64,000 nucleotides of DNA, taken from the NCBI GenBank assembly GCA_903859715.1, contig CAIONS010000023.1, positions 1 to 64,000 of the forward strand. The letters run 5' to 3'. This stretch comes from an uncultured Opitutia bacterium. Lineage in GTDB: Bacteria; Verrucomicrobiota; Verrucomicrobiia; Opitutales; Opitutaceae. The first letter of the stretch is position 1. The number at the start of each line of letters is the position of its first letter. Below the pieces are notes generated by a model, which was given only the letters and a program-made list of their open reading frames with translations, ran no database searches and was not told where the DNA came from. Positions 29,195-37,666 of this stretch are shown in pieces. The position numbers were made by a program, and so were the translations under genes.

Positions 29195-29929
29195 TCAGAG
29201 CAGCCGCTTCACTGCGTCGAGCCCGGCTTCGCTCACCACCACAAAATGATACGTCGCATCCGACCACGATGCGCTGGCGAGCTGCGCCTGCTGGACAAAC
29301 TCCGCACCCGCTTTCGCTGACAGGCCGGGAAAATCCGCCCGGCTCGCAATATAGCAGTGGAACCACTGGCCATCGCGATTGAAGCAGACTTCGAGCACGT
29401 CGTGCCCGGCAAAACTCAGCGTGCGGCAGCCGGTCGCCCGCAGCGCCGCGAAATCCACCGGCAATCCCGCGCTCACGTGCGTCGTCGGCTGGCTCAGCAT
29501 CAGCTGCAAGGCCCCCATCGCCTCGCCATGGCCGCCATGCTTGCCGTGCGCCGTGTCATCGATCGCAAAGGCCGTGAAACGCGCCGTCTCCGCCGCCGCG
29601 CGATTCGGCCACAACGCCATGGTTGCGGTCAGCAGGACGGCAATGCTCGCCGCCAGCGCCAGCCAGACGGTCGGAAAACTGCGCTTGGACACCGGCGCGC
29701 GACTGGCCCGTGCTCCTGCCAGGATCGCCTCCCGCAATCCCGCCGGCGGCGCAATTTCCTGCAGCCGGGCCGCAACCGCCGCATCATGCGCCTGGGCGCG
29801 CGCAAACCAGCTGCCCAGCGCCGGATCAGCCTTGGCCTGCTTCAGGGCCTCGCCAAACAGGGCGCTGCCTGCATCGCGGCAGTTGGCCCGGTAGGCGCCC
29901 AATAGGAATTTTGCCTCGGTGTTCGTCAT
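29195..29929 (-). CDS. putative membrane anti-sigma factor
   Basis: A 244-aa protein with a helical N-terminal domain (to about 80), one membrane segment (TVWLALAASIAVLLTATMAL, about 90-110) and an extracytoplasmic part with LSFAGHDVLEVCFNRDGQWF. Its start overlaps the stop of the ECF sigma gene (ATGA), the usual arrangement for an anti-sigma factor. The N-terminus lacks the HxxxCxxC zinc motif of ZAS anti-sigma factors, so it would be a different type. Role inferred from context. Confidence 0.7.
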   Translation of the reverse strand: MTNTEAKFLLGAYRANCRDAGSALFGEALKQAKADPALGSWFARAQAHDAAVAARLQEIAPPAGLREAILAGARASRAPVSKRSFPTVWLALAASIAVLLTATMALWPNRAAAETARFTAFAIDDTAHGKHGGHGEAMGALQLMLSQPTTHVSAGLPVDFAALRATGCRTLSFAGHDVLEVCFNRDGQWFHCYIASRADFPGLSAKAGAEFVQQAQLASASWSDATYHFVVVSEAGLDAVKRLL

Positions 29930-30477
29930 GCTTGTTTCCTCCCCTGCGCGCCGTCGAAGGGCACGACTTTGGATTTTGCCGTCTTCTCTTCCTGTTGCAG
30001 GGCGGCGCGCAGCTGCGCTTTGCCGCGCGAGAGCCGTGACATGACGGTGCCAATCGGCACCTCCAGCGTCTCGGCAATCTCCGTGTAGGATAAGTCCTCC
30101 AGATAAAACAACGTCAGCGGCGCCCGGAAGACTTCGTCCACCGTCTGCAGCGCCGCCACCACCAAGGCCGCATCCATCCGTGCCGCCCGGTCCACATCCT
30201 CCGCCGCCACATCCGATTCTCCCGGCGGCAGGTCCTCGATCGATGTCACCCGCACATCCCGGCGCCGGCCGTGGAGAAACTCGCGGTACAGGGTCGTGAA
30301 CAGCCACGATTTGGCCTTCGACGCCTCACGGAGACCGTGCCCCTTGGTCGCCCAGATGAAGAAGGTCTGCTGCACCAGGTCACCCGCATCCGACGGGCTC
30401 TTGGCCAGACTGAGCGCAAACCGGTACAGCGCCGCATAGTGCGCATCGACCAATTGCGTGAATACTTCGGAGCTCAT
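29926..30477 (-). CDS. ECF-type RNA polymerase sigma factor
   Basis: A 183-aa sigma factor. Region 2 is FTQLVDAHYAALYRFALSLA with DAGDLVQQTFFIWA, and region 4 is LTLFYLEDLSYTEIAETLEV followed by PIGTVMSRLSRGKAQLR. No region 1 or 3, as in ECF factors. The gene overlaps the putative anti-sigma factor by four bases and is divergent from the SNF2 gene, so it may control its own operon; no clear promoter was recognised. Confidence 0.9.
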   Translation of the reverse strand: MSSEVFTQLVDAHYAALYRFALSLAKSPSDAGDLVQQTFFIWATKGHGLREASKAKSWLFTTLYREFLHGRRRDVRVTSIEDLPPGESDVAAEDVDRAARMDAALVVAALQTVDEVFRAPLTLFYLEDLSYTEIAETLEVPIGTVMSRLSRGKAQLRAALQQEEKTAKSKVVPFDGAQGRKQA

Positions 30478-30536
30478 GCTGGTTTTCAGAGTTGCGTCGG
30501 GCCCCGTTTATTCCCGGAAACATTCTGCTCCGCAAC

Positions 30537-33113
30537 ATGCTTCGCCTCCTCCTTCCGCCCAACCTCGCCGCCGCGGCCCCCCGCGACGCGATTGCCGTAA
30601 AGGTGGAACTCGATCCCGGTGCCGCGCCCGCAGCGGAGCTGATGCCCGCCCTCGCCCTGCTTCAGCGCTGGTGCGGCCCGGCCGCGAAGCCGCCTTTTTT
30701 CCTTCAGCTGACCCGCGCCCAGCTGCGCGAGCTCATCGCCGCCCTGCCCCGGCAATCCGTCTTTTTTCACGCCAACGCCCCGGCCGCACCCATCCTCTGG
30801 ATCGGCCCCACCCTGATGGGCGTGTCCGAACATCTCCGGGAAACGCCCGCCCCAACCTCACCTTCACCCGTACCGCACCGCCCGGTCATCCCGTCGCCCC
30901 GGGCTTCCCGCCTCTCGCCTCTTCAAGCCACTCCGCTGCTGGTGGATGGCACCGAGCACTTTCTCGCCATCACACTGCCTTCGCGTGAGCACCCCGCCTA
31001 CGCCGCCGCACTCGAACTGCTCAAGGGCAGCGGCTTCGTCCTCGAGCCTTCCAACCGAAAGTGGTGGCTCCGCGACCGGCACAAGACCCTCAACTTCCTC
31101 GCCGCCCAAGGCACCCGGCTGCGCGAAGGCCTCGATGCCCAGTTCACCGACGCCTTCGAACGGCACACCGCGCATCTCCATCCCGCCGAGATCGCCTGCA
31201 CCGCCACCGCAGACGGCGATGGCTTTGAGGTCACCCTCGGCTTGAGCGCCGGCGCGGCGGACGATGCGACTGTCCGCACCGCCGTCGCCGGCAACCGCAA
31301 TTACATCGAGGCCGGCGGCCAGGTCTTCCTGCTCGATGCCGCCCAGCTAACCCGCCTCGCCGAGGCCCAGCGCGCCCTCGCCGGCGAGCCCAACGCGAGC
31401 CTCGCCACCCGGCGCACCCAGCGCGTCAGCGCCGCGCGCACCGCCGAAGCCCAGGAAATCCTCGAATCGCTCTCGCCCGGCTTCCAGCCGCCCGACGCCT
31501 GGCGCGAACGCAGTTCCGCTCTCCGCAACCTCTCGACGCTCGCCCCGGCGCCCATGTCCGCCGCGCTCGACGCCCAGCTTCGCCCCTATCAGCGCCTCGG
31601 CGCCGCGTGGCTCTGGCACCTGCACCGTCACCAGCTCGGCGGCATCCTCGCCGACGAAATGGGTCTCGGAAAAACTCTCCAGGCCCTGGCGCTGCTGAGC
31701 GCCCTTCAGGCGCAGATGAAAGAGGAAAGTCCCAAGGTGAAAGAGTCGGACGCCGGAGACACGGCTGCATTGGCTTTCAACATTCAACCTTCACCTTTCC
31801 AACCGTCACGAGTTTCCCTCGTGATCTGCCCCGCCTCGCTCGTGGAAAACTGGCGGCGCGAGGCCGCCCGGTTCGCCCCGGAGCTTCGGGTCTTTGTGCA
31901 TCATGGCGCCCACCGGCTGGCCACCGCCCTGGACACTTCCACCTTCGACCTCGTCATCACGTCCTATGGCACCCTCGCCCGCGACCGCGAGCTGTTCGCG
32001 ACCGTGGCCTTCGCCATCATCATCGCAGACGAGGCGCAGCACATCAAAAACCGCCGCTCACAGAACGCGACGGCCCTGCGCTCCCTCCGTGCCACGAGCC
32101 GCTTCCTCCTCACCGGCACCCCGCTCGAAAACTCGCTCGAGGATCTGCGCTCGCTGTTTGAGTTTCTCCTCCCTGGCTATCTCGGGCAGATTCCCTCCGG
32201 TGTCCGCGGCGAGGAGCGCGCCTGGTTCGACCAGCGCCTGCGCGCGCAGGTCGCGCCGTATATCCTGCGTCGCACCAAGCAGGCCGTGGCACCCGAGCTG
32301 CCGCTCAAACTGGAGCAGACAATCTGGTGTGAACTCACGCCCGTCCAGGCCGCGCTCTACCGAAAGCTCGAGGAAACCGGCGAACGCGAGCTGCTCGACC
32401 TCGCCGCCGGCGGCGCCAGCGAATCCCGTCTGCAATTCGCCGCGCTCACGCAGCTCCTGCGTCTCCGCCAAGTCTGCTGCGACCCGCGTCTGGTGGAGGT
32501 AGGGCGGGTTATCCCTAACCCGCCGCCCTCGGACTCAGACGATCCCGAACAGCAAATTGAGGATAATCCGCCCTTTCCCGACTCCGCCAAACTCGACGCC
32601 TTCCGCGAACTCCTTGCCGAGGCCGTCGATGACGGCCATCGCATCCTGGTCTTTTCGCAGTTCACCTCGCTGCTCGCGCTGCTGCGCGCCGAGCTTGATG
32701 CGCAAGGCATGGCCTACTGTTACCTCGACGGCTCGATGGCTCCGCGCGCGCGTCAGGCCGCGGTGGACCGTTTTCAGGAGACTGGCGCTGTCACCGTGTT
32801 TCTCATCTCGCTCAAGGCCGGCGGCACCGGCCTGAACCTGACCGGAGCGGACACCGTCGTGCACTTCGACCCGTGGTGGAATCCCGCCGCCGAAGCCCAA
32901 GCCACGGACCGCGCCCATCGCATCGGGCAGACGCGGCTGGTCACGAGCTACAAGCTCATCGCCGCCGGCACCGTCGAGGAACGCGTGCTTGCCCTGCAGG
33001 AAACGAAGCGCGCGCTGCTGGCGGATGTCTTCGAGGCGAGCGACACGGCCGCGGCGAAACTGTCGCTTGCCGACCTGAAAGGCCTGCTTTCGCCCGCCGG
33101 AATTTCCCGTTGA
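30537..33113 (+). CDS. SNF2/Swi2-family helicase
   Basis: An 858-aa SNF2-type ATPase from the ATG at 30537 (MLRLLLPPNLAAAAP). Motif I is GGILADEMGLGKTLQAL (about residue 370), the DExQ box is IIADEAQHIKNRRS, motif III follows in LLTGTPLENSLEDLRSLF, and the C-terminal motif VI is ATDRAHRIGQTRLVTSY. Members remodel DNA-protein complexes, for example RNA polymerase recycling in RapA. Two segments, about 396-423 and 654-680, interrupt otherwise continuous homology and correspond to repeat-like DNA; both keep the frame. No SWIM zinc domain was recognised at the start. Confidence 0.92.
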   Translation: MLRLLLPPNLAAAAPRDAIAVKVELDPGAAPAAELMPALALLQRWCGPAAKPPFFLQLTRAQLRELIAALPRQSVFFHANAPAAPILWIGPTLMGVSEHLRETPAPTSPSPVPHRPVIPSPRASRLSPLQATPLLVDGTEHFLAITLPSREHPAYAAALELLKGSGFVLEPSNRKWWLRDRHKTLNFLAAQGTRLREGLDAQFTDAFERHTAHLHPAEIACTATADGDGFEVTLGLSAGAADDATVRTAVAGNRNYIEAGGQVFLLDAAQLTRLAEAQRALAGEPNASLATRRTQRVSAARTAEAQEILESLSPGFQPPDAWRERSSALRNLSTLAPAPMSAALDAQLRPYQRLGAAWLWHLHRHQLGGILADEMGLGKTLQALALLSALQAQMKEESPKVKESDAGDTAALAFNIQPSPFQPSRVSLVICPASLVENWRREAARFAPELRVFVHHGAHRLATALDTSTFDLVITSYGTLARDRELFATVAFAIIIADEAQHIKNRRSQNATALRSLRATSRFLLTGTPLENSLEDLRSLFEFLLPGYLGQIPSGVRGEERAWFDQRLRAQVAPYILRRTKQAVAPELPLKLEQTIWCELTPVQAALYRKLEETGERELLDLAAGGASESRLQFAALTQLLRLRQVCCDPRLVEVGRVIPNPPPSDSDDPEQQIEDNPPFPDSAKLDAFRELLAEAVDDGHRILVFSQFTSLLALLRAELDAQGMAYCYLDGSMAPRARQAAVDRFQETGAVTVFLISLKAGGTGLNLTGADTVVHFDPWWNPAAEAQATDRAHRIGQTRLVTSYKLIAAGTVEERVLALQETKRALLADVFEASDTAAAKLSLADLKGLLSPAGISR
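31725..31805. repeat. repeat-like insert inside the SNF2 gene (first)
   Basis: The DNA between motif I and motif Ia contains GGAAAGTCCCAAGGTGAAAG and, about 40 bases later, CTTTCAACATTCAACCTTCA then CCTTTCC, an imperfect inverted pair. The encoded stretch (KESDAGDTAALAFNIQPSPF) is low in conservation value, and homology resumes at SLVICPASLVENW. Confidence 0.5.
32499..32576. repeat. in-frame palindromic repeat inside the SNF2 gene (second)
   Basis: AGGGCGGGTTATCC (32501-32514) and GGATAATCCGCCCT (32561-32574) are inverted copies with one mismatch, and a further internal inversion occurs (CGGGTTA/TAACCCG). The motif belongs to the GTAGGGCGGG family found between genes elsewhere in this window. 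It encodes GRVIPNPPPSDSDDPEQQIE, a proline/acidic insert between CCDPRLVEV and DSAKLDAFRELL. Confidence 0.75.
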
Positions 33114-33153
33114 CGCGCCTGCTACGCCGCCCTTTGTTCACCGCTCCACTTCT

Positions 33154-33229
<76 letters not shown>

Positions 33230-33271
33230 CTTCACCACCAAAGGGTTGTGCTTGGACCGGAACGCCTTCCC

Positions 33272-34078
33272 TCACCACTGGATGTCGATGTCGGTCACCG
33301 GGGTCGGCGTGAGGGCGTAGCTCTCCTGCACCGCGGCACTGAACCGGTTCAGGATGTCGATCCGCTCGTTGAAGATCCGTTGTTGCTCGTTGTAGCGGTC
33401 GACCAAGGCGTTGAGCCGGGCGACCTCTTCGGGCGACGAGGTGTTCGTCTGGGCGCGCACCTGGTCAATCTCACGTCCATTCGCCTCGATCGCCGACCGT
33501 TGTGCAGTGAGCCACTGCGTCCAGGCCTCGATTCCCTGCCGCGCCGCCATGATTTTCTCATAGTAGGGGTAGGAATTTGGCCCCTCTACGCCCACGTCGA
33601 GCGGCAGCCTGCCATATGGCCTGCCGCGCTCCAGGTAGCCAAAAGTGGCAAACACTCCCGGGTTTCCGGACTGATTTTCACCCACGCCTCCCGTGCAGTC
33701 CACGAAAACCAGCCCGTGGTCCCGCGTCCGGAATGCCGTCAACGCATGTCCCGGTCCGCTTGCAAAGGTCACGAAGACGATCGCCGCCCGCAGGCCCGCC
33801 CGCTCGGCGTTGTTGTGCAGGCGGACGGCAAACTCCGTGCAGACAAAACTGCCCTCGACGTAGCGCAGCCGGTTCGTGCCATCCGCCTTGATGAACCGGA
33901 TCAACTCCGCGAGCCACGGGTCGTGCGCCTTGGAATTGCGCTGGATCGTCACCGGCTGGCCGTTGGTCATGCACCAGTAGGCGCCTTGGGCATTCGTTAG
34001 TGGGCCGGACTCCTCCGCCCGAGCCAGGTCTTCGAAGCACAGAAGCGGAAGGAGAAAAATTAACGCACGTCGAAGCAT
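33272..34078 (-). CDS. exported protein with transglutaminase-like Cys-His-Asp pattern
   Basis: A 268-aa protein from the ATG at 34078 with a signal peptide (MLRRALIFLLPLLCFEDLARA). Residues FVCTEFAVRLHNNAERAGLR, then GHALTAFRTRD, then LVFVDCTGG give Cys, His and Asp in the order and spacing of transglutaminase-like cysteine hydrolases. A C-terminal coiled-coil-like region (about 190-245, EEVARLNALVDRYNEQQRIF) follows. The function is unknown; a protease or crosslinking role at the envelope is possible. Its 3' end is convergent with tRNA-Phe. Confidence 0.6.
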   Translation of the reverse strand: MLRRALIFLLPLLCFEDLARAEESGPLTNAQGAYWCMTNGQPVTIQRNSKAHDPWLAELIRFIKADGTNRLRYVEGSFVCTEFAVRLHNNAERAGLRAAIVFVTFASGPGHALTAFRTRDHGLVFVDCTGGVGENQSGNPGVFATFGYLERGRPYGRLPLDVGVEGPNSYPYYEKIMAARQGIEAWTQWLTAQRSAIEANGREIDQVRAQTNTSSPEEVARLNALVDRYNEQQRIFNERIDILNRFSAAVQESYALTPTPVTDIDIQW

Positions 34079-34153
34079 GACGGGAGCAAGCTCAGGTTCT
34101 CTGCGCTCTTTGCAACCTTGGGGTGAAGATGGATCGGGACTCCAAACCATCAT

Positions 34154-34190
34154 CCTTTTTACAGGAGGTAACGAAGGGAATGGAGAGTTT
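34154..34190 (+). repeat. ACAGGAGGTAAC-family repeat, single arm
   Basis: TTTTTACAGGAGGTAACGAA, then GGGAATGGAGAG, matches the arms seen at 46.7, 52.1 and 54.6 kb. Only one arm is clear here, followed by TTTTCCTCCG. Confidence 0.65.
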
Positions 34191-34252
34191 TCCTCCGCAC
34201 CACCCCTCGCTCAGGCTCGCAGCCACGTAGCAAACGCTCCAGCCCATCCGGC

Positions 34253-35005
34253 CTACATCCGGCAGATCAAAAGCTCGCGTTCGAACATGAGCTCCTTGGG
34301 CAGATGGGAGTGGAGATCGAGGAACAACTCCTCATGGCCGAGCACCTCCGCACGCCACGCGACCCGGTCAAACGCCTGCAGCTCCTCAAATTTCTCGCGC
34401 GGGTAGTCGAGACCCTCCCACTCCAGGTCCTCGTAGCGCGGCATCCAGCCGATGGGCGTCTCCCGGGCCCGGCCACCACCGCGGGCACGGTCCACGATCC
34501 ATTTTAGTACCCGCATGTTCTCGGAAAATCCGGGCCACATGAATTTGCCATCCTTGTCCTTCCGGAACCAGTTGACGTTAAAAATCCGCGGCGTCTCGGA
34601 GAGCATGCGCTGCATGTTCATCCAGTGCCGCAGATAATCGCCCATGTGGTAGCCGCAGAACGGCAACATGGCCATCGGATCGCGGCGGACCTTGCCCACT
34701 GTGCCCGCCGCCGCCGCCGTCATTTCCGAACCCATCGTCGCCCCGAGGTAGACTCCGCTCGACCAGTTGAACGCCTGGTAAACCAGCGGCATCGTGGTCG
34801 CGCGCCGGCCGCCGAAGATGATCGCGCTGATCGGCACGCCGGCGGGATTTTCCCAATTGGCGTCCATCGTCGGACACTGCGACGCCGGGGAGGTGAACCG
34901 CGCATTCGGGTGGGCCGCCTTGGCGCCGGTTTCCCTGCCCAGCGCCGGCGTCCAGTCCTTGCCCTGCCAGTCCAGCGCATGCGCGGGCGGCGTCTCGGTC
35001 AAGAT
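34253..35005 (-). pseudogene. GTP-type phosphoenolpyruvate carboxykinase, C-terminal fragment
   Basis: About 250 residues of strong PEPCK (GTP) homology: [89 protein letters not shown] and the natural C-terminus. The full enzyme is about 600 residues; the N-terminal half, with the P-loop that binds the nucleotide, is absent. At about 35,005 homology switches abruptly to a TonB receptor on the other strand. The open frame continues to 35110 only as receptor antisense. As it stands the fragment cannot make the enzyme. A real deletion or an assembly join are both possible. Confidence 0.85.
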
Positions 35006-35006
35006 T

Positions 35007-35848
35007 GTGGGCACGCCTTTCCAACTGCCGGCCGGCGCATTTGCCATCGCGGTCGGCGGCGCCACCCGCAAGGAAAGCCTCTCCGGTACGCCCGACCAGG
35101 ATTCGTACAACCTCAGTACCTCTCCCGCTAATCACAACTGGGGCTCGGGCGGTGTGTTCTTCGATCCTTTCTCCAAGAGCCGCACGATCGATTCCCTCTA
35201 CGCCGAGGTGCGGATCCCGATCACGAGTCCAACTTGGAACAAGCCCGGGCTTCACGCCCTTGACCTCACCTTCGCCGGCCGCTCCGAGGACTATAGTGAC
35301 AACGGAAAGTCGAATGTGCCGAAGGTCGGCCTTCGCTGGCAACCGATCGACGACCAGGTCACGTTCCGCTACACCTACTCCAAGGCGTTCACCGCGCCCG
35401 ATCTCTGGCACGAGTTCGGCCCGCCGTCCGTGACCGCGGCGTCCAGCGCCACGTTTTTCTCCGGCAATCTGGGGGTCAGCGATCCGCGGCTGAACCAGAC
35501 CTTCAGTTACTTCTCGGGCAATGGTAACAACCCGAATCTCCAGCCCTCCCATGCCTGGTCGCGGTCCTTCGGCGTCGTGATCTCACCCATCCCGCCGTTA
35601 CAGTCGCCTATTATACTTCGTGGGATTTCCAGGAAGCCTACACCTTCGACAAGGTTCAGGACGCAGGCTGGGCCGGCAGTCTGCTCAGCGGCGTGAAACT
35701 CGCCGTGGGCGTCAACAACATCTTTAACCGGATGCCGCCGTATGCCGGGATTTCCCAGGCGGCAGGCAATAACAACAACAACGTGGACACCGCCACATAT
35801 TCCCCCATCGGGCGCCTGATGTACGTCTCCGCCAGCATCAAGTTCTGA
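35007..35848 (+). pseudogene. TonB-dependent receptor fragment, frameshifted
   Basis: C-terminal beta-barrel sequence of a large TonB receptor: [55 protein letters not shown] and GNNPNLQPSHAW. Near 35,580 the frame changes, and the last strands (AYYTSWDFQEAYTFDK, VGVNNIFNRMPPYAG, ending YVSASIKF) are read in another frame to the stop at 35846-35848. Signal peptide and plug are missing at the left, and part of the barrel appears missing at the frameshift. It meets the PEPCK fragment head to head. Confidence 0.8.
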
Positions 35849-35860
35849 GCCTTTTTCTTT

Positions 35861-35906
35861 GGCCGGGAAAATGAGCTGGGTAGCATATACCCGGCTCATT
35901 CCGGCC
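35861..35906. terminator. long hairpin after the TonB receptor fragment
   Basis: AATGAGCTGGGTA (35870-35882) pairs with TACCCGGCTCATT (35888-35900) with one G-T pair, and GGCCGG (35861-35866) can extend it with CCGGCC (35901-35906) across a 3-base bulge. No T-run follows. It sits 12 bases past the receptor stop, so it is probably its terminator or RNA-stabilising hairpin. Confidence 0.6.
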
Positions 35907-36018
35907 CGGAGCCCTCAGACTGAATCCGATTTAATGCAGGATTCAGGCTGCATTCATGAGCCGGCCTTAAATTCCCGATATCACTCTTCCCTTTATAAGA
36001 TCTCTCCAAAAATCCCTG

Positions 36019-36531
36019 ATGAAAACGACCTCCCGCCTCTTTGTTGCGCTCTCCAGTTTGCTGCTCGGCCTGGCCCTCCCGGTCCGCGCCGCGGAAAACC
36101 CTCCCAGCCCCGCCTGGGGCAAGGCCGCCGACAACCGGATTTACGCCCAGCAGCTCGTGAACGAGCTCATGGCCAAGTATCCTGAACTTGTCGTCGTCGG
36201 GCTCCACCTGACAGCTCCCGGCGCCAAGGTCGAAACGATGATCGCGACCAACCTGGATCGCGTCGGCAAGCAGGACGACGACGACGACATCGCCGTCGCC
36301 CAGGAGCACAAGACCGTCCTGGCCCCCAACATGAAGGACCCGCACAAATTCGAGGTGCAGGTTCCGCTCAAGGATGCGGCGGGCAATTTCATCGGGGGCG
36401 CCGCCGGTTTCGTTTTCAAATACAACGCCGGCGACGACGAGGTGCAGCTGCACATCAAAGCCCTGGCCATCCGGGACGAGCTCGCCAAAAAGACGCCCAA
36501 TCTCGCCGCGCTGCTCATGCCCAGCAAATAG
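36019..36531 (+). CDS. secreted protein, possible Cache-like domain (paralogue 1)
   Basis: A 170-aa protein with a signal peptide (MKTTSRLFVALSSLLLGLAL, cleavage after VRA). Mature parts include RIYAQQLVNELMAKYPELVV, DRVGKQDDDDDIAVAQ and VPLKDAAGNFIGGAAGF. The paralogue at 37.67 kb has the same blocks (IYAQ, HPEL, DRIG-DD-DDI, PLRDAAG). The run of long helix, PEL, strand, PL-DAAG-x-IG strand resembles small PDC/Cache sensor domains, but here free and secreted rather than attached to a kinase. Function unknown. No clear ribosome-binding site. Confidence 0.8.
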   Translation: MKTTSRLFVALSSLLLGLALPVRAAENPPSPAWGKAADNRIYAQQLVNELMAKYPELVVVGLHLTAPGAKVETMIATNLDRVGKQDDDDDIAVAQEHKTVLAPNMKDPHKFEVQVPLKDAAGNFIGGAAGFVFKYNAGDDEVQLHIKALAIRDELAKKTPNLAALLMPSK

Positions 36532-36581
36532 GGCTGGCGACTGTTTCACGTGCCCTTCTTCCAACCTGTTTCTTTTCGTCC

Positions 36582-37571
36582 ATGAATCTTCCCTTTCACC
36601 GTCACCTCGCCGCCGTGGTCGTGGTCTCTGGTTTCGCCCTCGTCCAAACCCAAGCCGCCGAAGACGCGGCTCCCCTTGCGCCCGATGCCATGGTCAAGAT
36701 CGCCGGTTCCAAAGGAAAATTTGATTTCCTGGCGGTCGACTCCTCCCACCACCGCTTGCTCGCCGCCCATGAGAAGGATGGCACCGCGGACTTCATCGAC
36801 CTGCAGTCCAACACCGTGCTCGCCCGCCTGAAGGTGGGCCCGGCCGTCGGCATCGCCTCGGATCCGCAGGCCGGCAAGTACTATGTCAGCGTGCAAGACG
36901 ACAAGCGCGTGGCCATCATCGATGCAACCACCTTGGTTGAAACCGGCTCGGTCCCCACTCCAGCCGAGACCGATGCCATTCTCTACGATGCCAAGGATCA
37001 CCGGGTTTACGTGACCAACGACAATGGCAAATACCTGTGGGCCATTGATCCTGTCGCCGGCAAAGTCACGGCCGCCATCGAGATCCCGGGAGAGCCGGAA
37101 TGCATGGCCCACGATGAGTCCACCGGCCGGATTTATCTCAATATCAAGAATCTCAACGAAGTCGCTGTCATCGATACCAAGACCAATAGGGTCACCGCCC
37201 AATGGCCCACCGCCCCGGTCTCGGGCCCGCATGGCCTCGTCTTCGATGCTGCAGCGGGCCGGATCTATGTATCCGGTGACAATGGCACGCTCGTCGCCAT
37301 CGACATCAAGACCGGACAGGTTCTCAGCTCGGCCAAGATCACGGCAAAGGTCGACCAGATCGCCTTCGACGCCGTCACCAGGCGCATCTTTTGCGCCGGC
37401 CCCGATTACCTGTCCGTCGTGATGGCCACGGCGACAGGCGTGGAATCTCTTGGCAATGCCAGCTCCGCTGCCACCGCCAAGAATGTCGCCGTCGACCCCG
37501 CAACCCATAAGGTTTGGACCACCTACACCGACGGCACCGACTCCTTTGCGAAATCCTGGCGCCAGTTGTGA
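36582..37571 (+). CDS. secreted YVTN-type beta-propeller protein
   Basis: A 329-aa protein with a signal peptide (HLAAVVVVSGFALVQTQA) and a seven-bladed propeller pattern: repeated units such as HRVYVTNDNGKYLWAIDPVA, GRIYLNIKNLNEVAVIDTKT and GRIYVSGDNGTLVAIDIKTG. Such propellers bind partners or ligands or act as scaffolds in the periplasm or at the surface; no catalytic motif is visible. It lies 50 bases after paralogue 1 and 95 before paralogue 2, all on the plus strand, so the three may be one transcription unit. Confidence 0.88.
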   Translation: MNLPFHRHLAAVVVVSGFALVQTQAAEDAAPLAPDAMVKIAGSKGKFDFLAVDSSHHRLLAAHEKDGTADFIDLQSNTVLARLKVGPAVGIASDPQAGKYYVSVQDDKRVAIIDATTLVETGSVPTPAETDAILYDAKDHRVYVTNDNGKYLWAIDPVAGKVTAAIEIPGEPECMAHDESTGRIYLNIKNLNEVAVIDTKTNRVTAQWPTAPVSGPHGLVFDAAAGRIYVSGDNGTLVAIDIKTGQVLSSAKITAKVDQIAFDAVTRRIFCAGPDYLSVVMATATGVESLGNASSAATAKNVAVDPATHKVWTTYTDGTDSFAKSWRQL

Positions 37572-37666
37572 CTGACTTCTCCTTGAACGTGGCCGCCATT
37601 CGTCAACTCCGCCGCGGCCGCGTTCTTCGATCATGTTTCCACCTCAACCCCTGACCGGGCTTCAAA

